Positions 45,383-54,925 of a stretch of 64,000 nt of DNA are shown here, piece after piece. The first letter of the stretch is position 1, and every line of letters starts with the position of its first letter. Origin of the DNA: Atherinomorus stipes (Eukaryota; Chordata; Actinopteri; Atheriniformes; Atherinidae); the NCBI GenBank assembly GCA_023101725.1, contig JALJCO010003062.1:1-64000 (forward strand), in the 5' to 3' direction. The position numbers and the translations under genes are program-made. The notes under the pieces were generated by a model. That model saw only the letters and a list, made by a program, of their open reading frames with translations, did not search any database and was not told the DNA's origin.

Positions 45383-48300
45383 CTAAACAGTATCACTTTC
45401 TAAGAGTAGAACCATCTCAGAAATGGGCCTCAAATAAGTCCTGGGAGGCTGGTGGGATGTCACCTTCACATCAGCCTTCCTGACAAGACCATCGGCGCTC
45501 TGATGGGTCTCAGTTATAATCCCAACCGTCCACTCGGGTCTCCGAGCCTGCTTGTCCTTGAGCAACACAATGTCTCCTTGTTTGAGGTTTGGCTTCTTGA
45601 TGCGCCACTTTTGTCTGCTCTGAAGTGTGCTCAAATACTCTCGCCTCCATCTTGCCCAGAAGGTGTCTGCCAAGGCTTGTACTCTCTTCCAGTGATTCTT
45701 CACCAGACATCCATCTGAGGAGCTGTGAGGAGGAATAGGTGGAATCCCGATTTTTTGAGTGAGCAGTGATGCAGGAGTGAGAATTAGTGGCTCTTCCGCA
45801 TCCGAGGAAACAGGTACTAATGGCCTGGAGTTGATAATGGCTGCCACCTCAGCCATCAAGGTGCACAGAACCTCGTGGGTGATTGTCGACCTTCCAGCTT
45901 GGAGCAACATTGAGTCGAGGATCCGCCTCGCTATCCCTATCATGCGCTCCCAGCTGCCTCCCATGTTAGAGGCATGCGGAGGGTTAAAAACCCATGTGCA
46001 TTTCTGAGAGAGAAGGTAAGCCTCAACACTATCCTTCTCTTCCTTCGTGTCAAACTTCAAAAGTGCTTTGGCGCCCACGAAGTTTGTTCCATGATCTGAC
46101 CGCAACTGCTTTGCCGGTCCTCTGATGGAGAAGAAGCGGCGAAGAGCATTTATGCAGCTGGAAGCACTCATCGATTCAATGACCTCTACATGCACAGCTC
46201 TGGTCGACATGCAGGTGAAAAGTATTGCCCATCTTTTGCTATTGGCACTACCACCTCTCGTACGCCTTGTCATTACCTCCCATGGGCCAAAAACATCCAA
46301 TCCCACATAGGAAAACGGAGGTTCTTGCTGCAACCGCTCTGTTGGCAGGTCTGCCATCTGCTGTTGCTCCAACTTGCCACGCAGTTTCCTGCAGATCACA
46401 CACTTGGAAATGAGGCTGTTGATGGCTCGTTTAGCGCCTACTATCCAGAGGCCACTTGCACGCACAGCGCCTTCTGTGAAGTGTCTTCCTTGGTGCCTCA
46501 TCCTTTCATGGTGGTAGCGAATAAGCAACATAGCAACATGATGTTTACCTGGAACCAGGATGGGATGAGCTTCATCTCTGGTTACATTTGCATGAGTAAT
46601 GCGCCCTCCCACACGCAGTAAACCATAGTCGTCCATCACAGGATGTAGTTTGTTGAGGGGACTGCATGCAGGTAAGTTGTGTTCCCTCTGCAGGCATTTT
46701 ATGTCTTCTGCATAAACCTCTTGTTGCACGCTCTTGATGATTATGTGTTCCGCCTTTGTTAAGTTATCACTTGTCACACCTTTCCTACAGAAATGCCAGC
46801 CGACACATTCTGAATCATCTGATGGTTTCTTGAACCCTTGTGTTACGTGTAGTAGACGAGCCACAGCGGCGGTCAGTTGACTCCATGAGGAAAAACGCTT
46901 AAAACGTTCTGTGCTCAGTTGCTTTGCAGAGACTTGGGAGGAAAGGGCAGTTACTTCAGGACGAATTTCCGTATCTGCCGTTGGATCAATCAGATCAAAG
47001 TGTAAGTCATCTGATGGCATACTTTCGGGCTCCTGTAAAAACCTTGGTCCATTCAACCAGCTGTTGGCTTGCAGCTGGCTTGCAGGTACAGACCGGGTGG
47101 CGCAATCAGCTGGGTTGTTTTCTGTGGAGACGTATTTCCACTGACTGGGATGACTGGACTGCCGGATTCTTTGGATGCGGTTGTGGACAAACACATAGAA
47201 CCGTCGTGATTCATTATTTATGTAGCCCAGAACAACCTGACTATCCGTAAAGAATGTGATCTTGTCCATCTTCTCTCCAATTTCCTCTCGGATTTGGTCT
47301 GCAAGTTCCACAGCTAACACTGCTGCACAGAGTTCCAATCTGGGGATGGTGAGTCCTCCCAGAGGTGCCAGTTTGGCCTTGCCGAATAGGAAACTGACTT
47401 CAGTGGGTCCAACTTCAGGTTCCACCTTGAGGTATGCGACTGCTGCGATTGCCTTTACTGAGGCATCTGAGAAGATGCATAACTCTATGCCCTTGGCCTT
47501 AGTCAAAGAGAAGGAAGTGTAGGTGCGAGGAACACTTAGCTTGTTAAGCTCTTGTAGTGAGTCTTGCCACCTCTTCCACTCGCTGAACTTGTCCTTAGGC
47601 AGAGGTGTGTCCCAGTCTGTCCCTTTTGAGACAAGTTCTCTTAGAAGGAGCCTTCCTCGCACTGTCACTGGTGTAAGAAAACCCAGAGGATCGAACAGAC
47701 TGTTGATGGTGGAGAGCACTCCTCTGCGTGTAAAAGGTTTCTGGGACTCAGGAATGTGAAAGGTGAACGCATCAGTTGTCATATTCCAGGCAATACCCAA
47801 GCTGCGCTGCACAGGCAGATCATCTACTGCAAGATCCAAGGAGTCCATACCCTTAGCTCGGTCCTCTTTTGGGAAGGCATTCATGACATTAGCCTTGTTC
47901 GAGGCAATCTTGTGGAGTTTGATGTTGTAGCGTGCGAGGAGGTCCTGCGCTCTCCTCAAAACATCAACTGCTTCGGCTTCCGTGGCGAATGACCGCAAGG
48001 CATCACGACATAGAAGTCTGTCTTGATGAAATGGCACACATCGCTGCCAAAGTCTTTTTCCCATCTTCCGCTGTCTCCTTAATCCGTAGGTTGCCACGGC
48101 GGGTGATGGCCTATTCCCAAACACATGGACCCTCATTCGGTACTCTACAACATCCTTGTCAGGATTGTTGTCTCTGAACCACAGGAAGCGTAGCACATCT
48201 CTGTGTTCTTTCTGGACAAGGAAGCAATAAAACATTTGCTTAATGTCTGCAGTTATCGCAACTGGCTCCTTCCTGAACCTGAAAAGAACTCCCAGGAGGC

Positions 48301-49339
48301 TGTTGGTAAGATTTGGTCCTGGAAGCAAGACATCATTCAAAGAAACTCCCTCAAAGCGGGCACTTGAGTCAAAGACGACTCGGATTTTACCCGGTTTGTG
48401 AGGGTGATACACCCCAAAGATAGGAAGGTACCAAACCTCCTTCCCTTCTGGTGGTGGTGCTAGTTCTGCATGGCGATTATCCAAAATCCCTTGCATAAAC
48501 TCCACAAAGTCCTTCTTCATGTCAGGTCTCTTCTGGAATGTGTGTAGCAACGACCGAAAGCGCTGGTATGCATGTTCCTTGTTATTCGGAAGAGGTGTTC
48601 GAAGGTTCCGAAATGGTAAGGGTGCTACCCAACTGCCGTTTTCGTCCCGAAGGAAACCCTTGTCCATGAGCTTGAGAAAGGACAGGTCATCAATGGAAGG
48701 CGCGAGCTGGTTATCCTTTTCAGATCTTTCAAAAACTGTTTCAATGATGTGTTCGTTCTGCTGCACTACATCACTGATTCGCGGAAGGAAACAGTTCTGT
48801 TTGAAAGGTTGGCTGAGATCCTCTTTAACCTTGAGAAGGTTGTCACAAGGACGCAAACAGCTGGGGCGGCCATTGTCCATGTAGCATGTCTTGAATGCAT
48901 TCACTTCCCTTGGTGTGTGAGCTCCATTCAAACACGCTTCGCCAACAATGACCCATCCAAGGTCATGTTTCTGGGCAAACGGAGCATTGTTTTGACCATT
49001 GCACTGCTGACGGACTTTATGGACTTGGAGAATGTCTCGTCCCAATAAGAGCAAGATGTCTGCTGAGTTATCCAAAGGAGGAATATGATTAGCTACACCT
49101 CGCATGTGAGCATGGTGGTACGCTACCTCTGGAGTGGGAATCTCTGCCCGATTGTTTGGTACATTATTGCACTCTATCAGAGTTGGAAGGGGAATGCTCA
49201 TTTCTCCTCCAAGCGGTTCGACAATGTAACCATGAGCTCTTCTTCCAGTCATGTTGACGACTCCAGCACATGTGGTGAGGATGTATGGCAATGAGGGACC
49301 TGTTATACCAAAGGCATCAAAAAACTCTGTTCTGGCCAA
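45383..49339 (-). CDS. BEL/Pao Pol (protease remainder, RT, RNase H, integrase), catalytically damaged
   Basis: The 1318-codon open frame overlaps gag by 37 nt in another frame. It has no ATG at its start, so it depends on a frame change. Domains: protease/DUF1758 remainder ~1-130; RT ~300-480 with D365 (VAITADIKQMF); RNase H ~618-750 with D625 (FSDAS), E669 (PRLEL) and D699 (FTDSQ); integrase zinc finger with H944, H949, C980 and C983; integrase core D1015 (VGLDVFG), D1082 (RSDHGTN) and E1131 (GGSWE); C-terminal DUF5641-like region ~1215-1315 (KQGDIVLLKD). Residues ~422-445 do not resemble RT and the aspartate pair is not encoded in the open frame, although clear RT sequence resumes at ALRSFATEAEAVDVL. 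The enzyme as written should lack polymerase activity. Confidence 0.9.
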   Translation of the reverse strand: MARTEFFDAFGITGPSLPYILTTCAGVVNMTGRRAHGYIVEPLGGEMSIPLPTLIECNNVPNNRAEIPTPEVAYHHAHMRGVANHIPPLDNSADILLLLGRDILQVHKVRQQCNGQNNAPFAQKHDLGWVIVGEACLNGAHTPREVNAFKTCYMDNGRPSCLRPCDNLLKVKEDLSQPFKQNCFLPRISDVVQQNEHIIETVFERSEKDNQLAPSIDDLSFLKLMDKGFLRDENGSWVAPLPFRNLRTPLPNNKEHAYQRFRSLLHTFQKRPDMKKDFVEFMQGILDNRHAELAPPPEGKEVWYLPIFGVYHPHKPGKIRVVFDSSARFEGVSLNDVLLPGPNLTNSLLGVLFRFRKEPVAITADIKQMFYCFLVQKEHRDVLRFLWFRDNNPDKDVVEYRMRVHVFGNRPSPAVATYGLRRQRKMGKRLWQRCVPFHQDRLLCRDALRSFATEAEAVDVLRRAQDLLARYNIKLHKIASNKANVMNAFPKEDRAKGMDSLDLAVDDLPVQRSLGIAWNMTTDAFTFHIPESQKPFTRRGVLSTINSLFDPLGFLTPVTVRGRLLLRELVSKGTDWDTPLPKDKFSEWKRWQDSLQELNKLSVPRTYTSFSLTKAKGIELCIFSDASVKAIAAVAYLKVEPEVGPTEVSFLFGKAKLAPLGGLTIPRLELCAAVLAVELADQIREEIGEKMDKITFFTDSQVVLGYINNESRRFYVFVHNRIQRIRQSSHPSQWKYVSTENNPADCATRSVPASQLQANSWLNGPRFLQEPESMPSDDLHFDLIDPTADTEIRPEVTALSSQVSAKQLSTERFKRFSSWSQLTAAVARLLHVTQGFKKPSDDSECVGWHFCRKGVTSDNLTKAEHIIIKSVQQEVYAEDIKCLQREHNLPACSPLNKLHPVMDDYGLLRVGGRITHANVTRDEAHPILVPGKHHVAMLLIRYHHERMRHQGRHFTEGAVRASGLWIVGAKRAINSLISKCVICRKLRGKLEQQQMADLPTERLQQEPPFSYVGLDVFGPWEVMTRRTRGGSANSKRWAILFTCMSTRAVHVEVIESMSASSCINALRRFFSIRGPAKQLRSDHGTNFVGAKALLKFDTKEEKDSVEAYLLSQKCTWVFNPPHASNMGGSWERMIGIARRILDSMLLQAGRSTITHEVLCTLMAEVAAIINSRPLVPVSSDAEEPLILTPASLLTQKIGIPPIPPHSSSDGCLVKNHWKRVQALADTFWARWRREYLSTLQSRQKWRIKKPNLKQGDIVLLKDKQARRPEWTVGIITETHQSADGLVRKADVKVTSHQPPRTYLRPISEMVLLLESDTV

Positions 49340-51285
49340 AGAGACATTGCTCTGTCATCCAAGATCACGTACATCCGTCTACTCCTGTCACGATGACCTT
49401 GAGGATATACGTTAACCAGGCATATTTTTGAGCATGACTTTCCACTGAAGCCCTTACCACAAAGTTGAGTACACAGTGATTTAGCATCTGTGTCTCCTGC
49501 GTCTTCAGGCATGGTTTCTGACTCCCCGCCATAATCTTTAGGGGTAATCGATGGCTCATTTGCTTCCTTTAAAGCTGGACCTGGATGGAGTGCTGTTACA
49601 TGACGATCACTTCCGCACTCAGCACACTTGATAGACACATCACAGTTCTTGGCTAAGTGTTTGACAGAAGCACAGCAGCGGAAACATATTCCTTTGTCTT
49701 TGAGGAATTTCTTCCTGTCACCTAGCAACATAGTTCTAAAGCCCTTGCACTTCTTTAGTGCATGTGGTTTCTTGTGTAAAGGACACACAGCATTTGGGTC
49801 TTCTGCCAGTTTTCCTGCCATTTTAGTTGCATTATTGAATTCCTTGTCGTAGACATTTGTCTTCTGGACGGAAACGGAGTACCTCTGAGTTGGAAAACGT
49901 GATTTTTCACCTTTTGGAACAGGTGCTGTTGGCGTGGTAGCATTGAAACTTGGGTCGTTACGTGCTTTGGCCTCTTGCCTTATGAAGTGACAGAAGACAG
50001 AAAAAGGAGGGAATGGTACGTTGTGATCTTCCTTGTATTTTGACCCAACTGACATCCATTTGTCCTGTAAGTAGAACGGCAACTTTTCCACGATAGGACC
50101 AATTCCTCTTGCTGTGTCCAAGTAAGTTAAGCCATGCAAGTACCCATCCAGCTTTGCAGCTTCAAGCTCGAGTAATAAATCTCCAAGTTCTCTGAGTTTG
50201 TGACTATCTCGGTTTCCCACCTTTGGAAAGTTATCTATTTTCGAAAACAGAGCTCTCTCTATGGCTTCTGGAGCGCCATAACATTCTTCCAGCCTGGCCC
50301 AAATGAGGTTCAGAGCAATTGGAGGGTGGTTGATATTGACTGCTTTCATCCTGCGAGCTTGTTGACTTGATTCTGGACCTAACCACTTTATAAGGAGATC
50401 AATCTCTTCATGAGCCGAAAGATCTAAACCATTCACAACACTTGCAAATGTTGATTTCCAACTAAGGAAGTTCTCTGGTTGGTCATCGAACCTGATCAAG
50501 CCACTTGAAACCAGCTGACTTCTTATCATAAACTTGGCCAAATCTGCTGTACTGTTATGTACACTTGTACTCAGTGGGGGGCCTGATGCATGTTGAGGCA
50601 TATTAACCTGCTGCCTGGCTCCCATCTTCATTCCACTTCCTCCTGACTGAGCTCGGGAGTTAACTGACTGATAAGTGTAAGGCTGATTAACCCACTGGTC
50701 CTGCCTGGAGAAGTGAGGATGTGCAACGGGTGCACTGGAGGGATTGTTGATGCCCTGGTCTAGCTTAGGATGTTGCTGTTGTGGTATAAGAGAGCCACAG
50801 GTCCGACTCTGGGAGTCAAGCCTGTTGTCTGCTATACCTGCATCAGGTGCCTGTTGCTCTTCTGGATGCTTGATGAACTCCTGTGAATGCTTTTCCACAT
50901 AATCGTTTACCTTATCATGTGAACTTTGCATGTCATGTAAAGATTCGAATTCTGCTAAGCTTCCCTTAGAACTCAGATTCGTGGCAGCAGCTTCCATGAT
51001 GACTGCTCTGGCAATTGCGGCTTCAGCTTCTTTCTCTTGCTGAAGTACATCCAATTCTGCATCCAAACGAGCCCTTTCAATCTTAATCTGCATTTCTTTC
51101 CTGCTGAAAGCTGCTCTAGCCTTTGCCGCTTCTGCTTCTGCACGAGCTTTAGCAGCTGCCATGCTGACTGAAGACTGGCGTGAGTGCGAAGAGTGTCTTG
51201 AGCTCTGACTTACATCTTCAGCTTTCTCATTGCTTTTATCAGGTGATTTCTTCACTGATGAGGCTGAATGATGAGAGGTTGCCAT
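49303..51285 (-). CDS. BEL/Pao Gag with N-terminal part of the protease
   Basis: The 660-codon ORF starts at the ATG at 51285, only 4 nt inside the 5' LTR border. Residues ~42-105 are an Ala/Glu/Lys-rich coiled coil. Residues ~245-440 form the Gag core seen in BEL elements (FDDQPENFLSWKSTFASVVN, LIKWLGPESSQQARRMK). Residues 501-570 hold cysteine/histidine clusters (CPLHKKPHALKKC, CFRCCASVKHLAKNC, CAECGSDRHVTALH), the nucleic-acid-binding part. Residues ~620-645 begin the aspartic protease (ICLVNVYPQGHRDRS, MYVILDD). After this the frame runs out of homology and stops at 49303, while the protease continues in the -1 frame in pol. It packages element RNA in the cytoplasm. Confidence 0.88.
   Translation of the reverse strand: MATSHHSASSVKKSPDKSNEKAEDVSQSSRHSSHSRQSSVSMAAAKARAEAEAAKARAAFSRKEMQIKIERARLDAELDVLQQEKEAEAAIARAVIMEAAATNLSSKGSLAEFESLHDMQSSHDKVNDYVEKHSQEFIKHPEEQQAPDAGIADNRLDSQSRTCGSLIPQQQHPKLDQGINNPSSAPVAHPHFSRQDQWVNQPYTYQSVNSRAQSGGSGMKMGARQQVNMPQHASGPPLSTSVHNSTADLAKFMIRSQLVSSGLIRFDDQPENFLSWKSTFASVVNGLDLSAHEEIDLLIKWLGPESSQQARRMKAVNINHPPIALNLIWARLEECYGAPEAIERALFSKIDNFPKVGNRDSHKLRELGDLLLELEAAKLDGYLHGLTYLDTARGIGPIVEKLPFYLQDKWMSVGSKYKEDHNVPFPPFSVFCHFIRQEAKARNDPSFNATTPTAPVPKGEKSRFPTQRYSVSVQKTNVYDKEFNNATKMAGKLAEDPNAVCPLHKKPHALKKCKGFRTMLLGDRKKFLKDKGICFRCCASVKHLAKNCDVSIKCAECGSDRHVTALHPGPALKEANEPSITPKDYGGESETMPEDAGDTDAKSLCTQLCGKGFSGKSCSKICLVNVYPQGHRDRSRRMYVILDDRAMSLWPEQSFLMPLV
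51267..51284 (-). promoter_or_regulatory. Candidate primer-binding site overlapping the gag start
   Basis: In coding orientation TGG occurs at 51284-51282, five nt after the LTR, within ATGG of the gag start. A tRNA primer would pair from TGG onward. I cannot name the tRNA from memory, so this rests on position and the TGG alone. Confidence 0.35.
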
Positions 51286-51289
51286 TTAC

Positions 51290-51774
51290 TTTACTGTTCT
51301 CGTCGATACGAAACAGAAAGCTTAACTCGTTCCTTCAAAGAGTCCCTCCAATGAACAGGCCATGTGTTGTACTTGGCAGGGGATTTATTGAAGAAAAGGT
51401 AAACTGAAATACACAACACGAATAAGCAAATGAATGACAATAAAGGTAGACCAATTCACAAGCTAACATTCACATCACATGCCAGTAAACATGATCAAAT
51501 ACCACATAAATCAACATACATTATTACCATAATGAAATAATAATCACTGTCCAAGCAATTGAACCAAAATAAACTTACTGGCAATGCCCCGCAAAGTCAG
51601 AGGATACAGGATGGATGCAGATTGTTTCCCTCTTGACATGTGCTCAAGAAAATAATCCAAAATGGCCGATTTGGCAGGAAAAGGAAGTTGTTCATTTACA
51701 AAATAAAGGTATACACTTCAGAATAAAACTCCAAACTTCACACAATTACTCGTGGCTTTAACTGATACATTACA
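51290..51774 (-). repeat. BEL 5' LTR (coding orientation)
   Basis: It is the same length as the other LTR, and I found no difference when reading the two side by side. In coding orientation it begins TGTAATG and ends AACAGTAAA. A polyadenylation signal AATAAA (minus strand, 51384-51389) is included. Confidence 0.9.
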
Positions 51775-51779
51775 TAGTG

Positions 51780-52960
51780 CAAATTAAATCTTTTCATACC
51801 ACTGGCCAATTTCCCTTTTCTCATCAATCATAAGTAATTCTACACAAAAGAAACTTATTGATTTATCATTTAGTCTAATTTAGGCTACATCATTTTCAGA
51901 CCTTTGAGTGACAGTTGAAGCACCTTTGATGATCTCAAGCCTTCACTCCAAGGATGGTACAAGCTTGGTACACCTTGACGCTGCAGTCATCAAAATGCCT
52001 GCCCGAGTTAGTTCAGGCATTTTGCGGAGCTTTCTAATTAATGGTTTATCCAGGATTGGTCTGTATACTTCGGCATGCACATTTTCCTCCACACTAAACT
52101 ATCCTCTGGTCATTCCAAGGGGCAAACTCCGCTGGAAAAGATTGTTGCCCAGTGCTATTTTCATTGCTACAACACAAAAAGAAAAATTGGGTGCAATTTT
52201 CCAACCTATACTTCTGTTCCCAATCGCTTGACTCAGTTTGTTACTACTTTAGATTTCCTCATCGTATTAGAACTCTGACTTTCCTTCTTTACACTCTGTT
52301 GTCAATTTCACATCACCATTGTCAAAACACAACACACAATTTTTCAGGTTTGCACACACTTCTCACATAAAATCTCAAAGCATCAATCCACACCACACAA
52401 ATATTCAAATCTCTAAACTTACGGGTCTGGCAAGCAGTTTGCAACCAAGGACTGCAGCATAAAAGGAGGCTTGACCCTCTGTTTTGTTTGATGAGCAATG
52501 GAGAACAGAGACAGTGGTCAGAGAAAGAGAGGAGTAGGGAATTCTATTGCGATGATTCCCCCTGTCAGTTCCGACGACCCAACAGTTGAAGCAGAAATCA
52601 AAGGCAATGCACTTGCCGGCGCCCGTTATCATCTACCCTTCAACCATATCAGCCACTACTTTAGAAAACTGCCATAATCCATGATGCTTATGTTTGAATG
52701 GAGGGGGGGATTTTATAATAAAATGTCTTGTCTGAAAATTTTTGTGATGTTTTATGTTTGTCTATGAGACAAGGGGGCATTGTCATTGATTCAGTGTGTT
52801 CCATTGCTATGATTGTGTTTTAGCAAATTTGTGTGTGATGTTTAGAGTTTTGTGTGTGCAGTTTTCAAAAAAACGTACAGTTTTGAAAAACGTGTTTTGG
52901 CAATCGCAAAAAAACAAACAAACAAACAAAAAAAAAAAATCATGTAATTTAAATAACTGT
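51780..52960. other. Non-repetitive DNA, no assigned gene
   Basis: ORFs at 51908-52231 (plus, 107 codons) and 52405-52632 (minus, 75 codons) are open but match no family I know. The flank from 52740 to 52960 is gtgttttg/tttgtgtg-rich, reminiscent of a decayed transposon end, without a partner. Confidence 0.35.
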
Positions 52961-52974
52961 AATTCTTTTTTTTA

Positions 52975-53546
52975 TCCACAGGGGCTGGCTCCAAAACAGA
53001 GCAAATCCCCTTAGACTTCGTTGTTAAAGGAAAAGTACACCCACAGAATGATGTAACTTAATTTTCCACTTAAATTGAATACCATCAAACAGATGAGTTA
53101 TAAAAAAATCCCCCCCCCCCCCCCAGCATTTTCTTGAAACTACGCCATTTAGTATATTTTTAGAGCCTACTAAATGATGTCGTTTCGAGAAAATTCTGGG
53201 CGCTACCCACTCAGGACACTTGGATTACATTGAACGATCAGTATGGAGGAATATTGACAAGTTTTTGTGGACTTTTATGGACCTTTTAGGCTCGGGCACA
53301 ATCGAACTCTATCATATAAAAGTTGGGGGAATACAAGAAGTCTTCCTGATCTCTGGCTGCATTTGACATATTAAAAAAGTGCTCCAGAGTCTTGCTCACC
53401 ATGGAAAATAAAGTTGCATCATTCTGTGGGTGTACTATTCCTTTAAAAAGACCAACTTCACAGCAGAAATAAACACGTTTACAACCTGTTTCAAAAAATC
53501 ATTTTAGGTTTAATAGGTCAGGTTTACCTTCATGTCAACTGTGTGG

Positions 53547-53577
<31 letters not shown>

Positions 53578-53720
53578 TGTTATAACTCATCTGTTTGATG
53601 GTATTTAATCCTGAAATTACACATTCTTAGGGGCATGTCCTTTTGATTGACAAGCGGCAGGCAGGATGATGATTTTAGCTGTGGAAGCTATAGTTAGCTC
53701 CCTGTTCGCTCCCAGGAAGG
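52975..53720. repeat. Dispersed repeat R1, copy 2, interrupted by a piggyBac-type MITE
   Basis: It is the same repeat as 16660-17785. It is split at 53028-53442 by the MITE and contains a GT/G microsatellite at 53545-53578, exactly where copy 1 carries its LINE. Confidence 0.8.
53028..53442. mobile_element. Short piggyBac-type MITE (derivative of the 22.2 kb element)
   Basis: The ends aggaaaagtacacccacaga and gtgggtgtactattcct are inverted, with TTAA on both sides (53024-53027 and 53443-53446). Inner blocks (tccagagtcttgctcaccat, tattgacaagtttttgtgga) match the element at 22213-23733. A C-run at 53110-53124 is internal. Confidence 0.85.
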
Positions 53721-54129
53721 CCTCAGCCTGGAGCAGAGTTGCACAATGGTGGCTTTTAGCTGGTTAACAGCAAGTCTGGATGTGTCTTACCTTTAGACCA
53801 CCTACCTTAATTTTTTCCTAACCTAGCTCGGTTAGCATTATAGTAGCTGTCAGACATTTTTCCCCGCGGCTCGGTGCAGCGTTACCTTTGCCCATTTTAA
53901 TATTATCCGGGAGTAATGACACATGCGGCACAGCAAGCTTGCAATGGTGGAAAACGCCCAACTGGCTTCACTTCATCATTTCTAATTTTACAGTTATTAT
54001 GCACACAAATATATGATCCTTTTTTTTTTTTTTTTTACAAAAATATTAAAAATGGTACAATAACCTGTTTATTGTACTTTTATAGTTGTTGTAGAAATTG
54101 TATTAACACTATGGTGTTATTACAATTTC

Positions 54130-54197
<68 letters not shown>

Positions 54198-54584
54198 GAT
54201 ATATACTTTTAATTTTCATCATCTGCTACCCACAAAGTCAAAATAATTTCACATGAAAAATGATATGAATATCTTGGGATTGCTGGTACAGGCTGATACT
54301 GGTAATGCAGTATCACCCACAAATATTGGCAGGTTGTATTGGCTGAGGCTTATTAGAAAATATCGCTATCGGTATCAGCCCTGAAAAAATCTGTATTGGT
54401 CGATCCCTAGTTATGATCAACATGATGGCCAAACACGCAGCATGGCTGATTCATGAAAGAAATGTGAGAGGACATTGTTGAGGGAAGAGGATAAGAAAGA
54501 GAGAAATGGACAGCACAAAAGATAAGACAAGACTCACTTTTACTAGCTGGAGAGAGCTCAGAGTAGAAGTAGGATGCTACAGGT
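53721..54584. other. Repeat-rich DNA with (TAGA)n microsatellite
   Basis: 54131-54198 is a TAGA array. 54285-54412 resembles a fish interspersed repeat (tatcgctatcggtatcagcc, ggtcgatccctag). There is no coding sequence. Confidence 0.5.
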
Positions 54585-54705
54585 GTAATAACTTAATCCC
54601 CACTAACTGCTACCCGGGCGCTTTAAATAGCAGCCCACTGCTCTCAGGTTCAACCTGAGATGAAAAAATGAAAGAAAAAATTTATTACCCGAAGGGAAAA
54701 AAAAA

Positions 54706-54745
<40 letters not shown>

Positions 54746-54925
54746 GGGGGGGGGCCCCCCCCCCGCGGGGGACCTCCAATTTAGCACCATAGAATAAAAA
54801 ACGGACTACACCCCCTCCACTCACGAATCGAACTAAACAACCCAAAAAGGGGGGGGGCCCAGGGGGAGAAAAAAAAAAGGGTGGGTTAAATGCAGAGAAT
54901 GAATTTCCTAATTGGCTCTCTAATT
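54585..54925 (+). repeat. SINE copy broken by anomalous homopolymer sequence
   Basis: The left part (ccgggcgctttaaatagcag, cccactgctctcagg) and the right part (gggttaaatgcagagaatga) belong to one SINE-type repeat, also seen at 63354-63574. Between them, 54690-54880 is a chain of A, T, G and C runs with little normal sequence, probably unreliable. Confidence 0.55.

Larger units (their letters stand above)
44863..51774 (-). mobile_element. BEL/Pao LTR retrotransposon, nearly complete
   Basis: Two direct repeats of about 485 bp (44863-45347 and 51290-51774) bound 5.9 kb of internal DNA. The whole is flanked by tagtg on both sides (44858-44862 and 51775-51779), a 5-bp target duplication. On the minus strand the order is LTR, gag, protease, RT, RNase H, integrase, LTR, which is the BEL/Pao order. 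No envelope-like ORF is present. A purine-rich tract lies just upstream of the 3' LTR. The copy carries frame defects described under gag and pol. Confidence 0.92.

Noticed and set aside
45452..49294. Many plus-strand ORFs of 60-143 codons antisense to the BEL pol gene
   Set aside because: They are frame shadows of a long, clearly homologous minus-strand gene and have no domains.
44863..51774. Endogenous retrovirus instead of a BEL/Pao retrotransposon
   Set aside because: The protease/RT/integrase text and the DUF1759/DUF1758/DUF5641-like parts are of BEL type, and there is no envelope ORF between pol and the 3' LTR.
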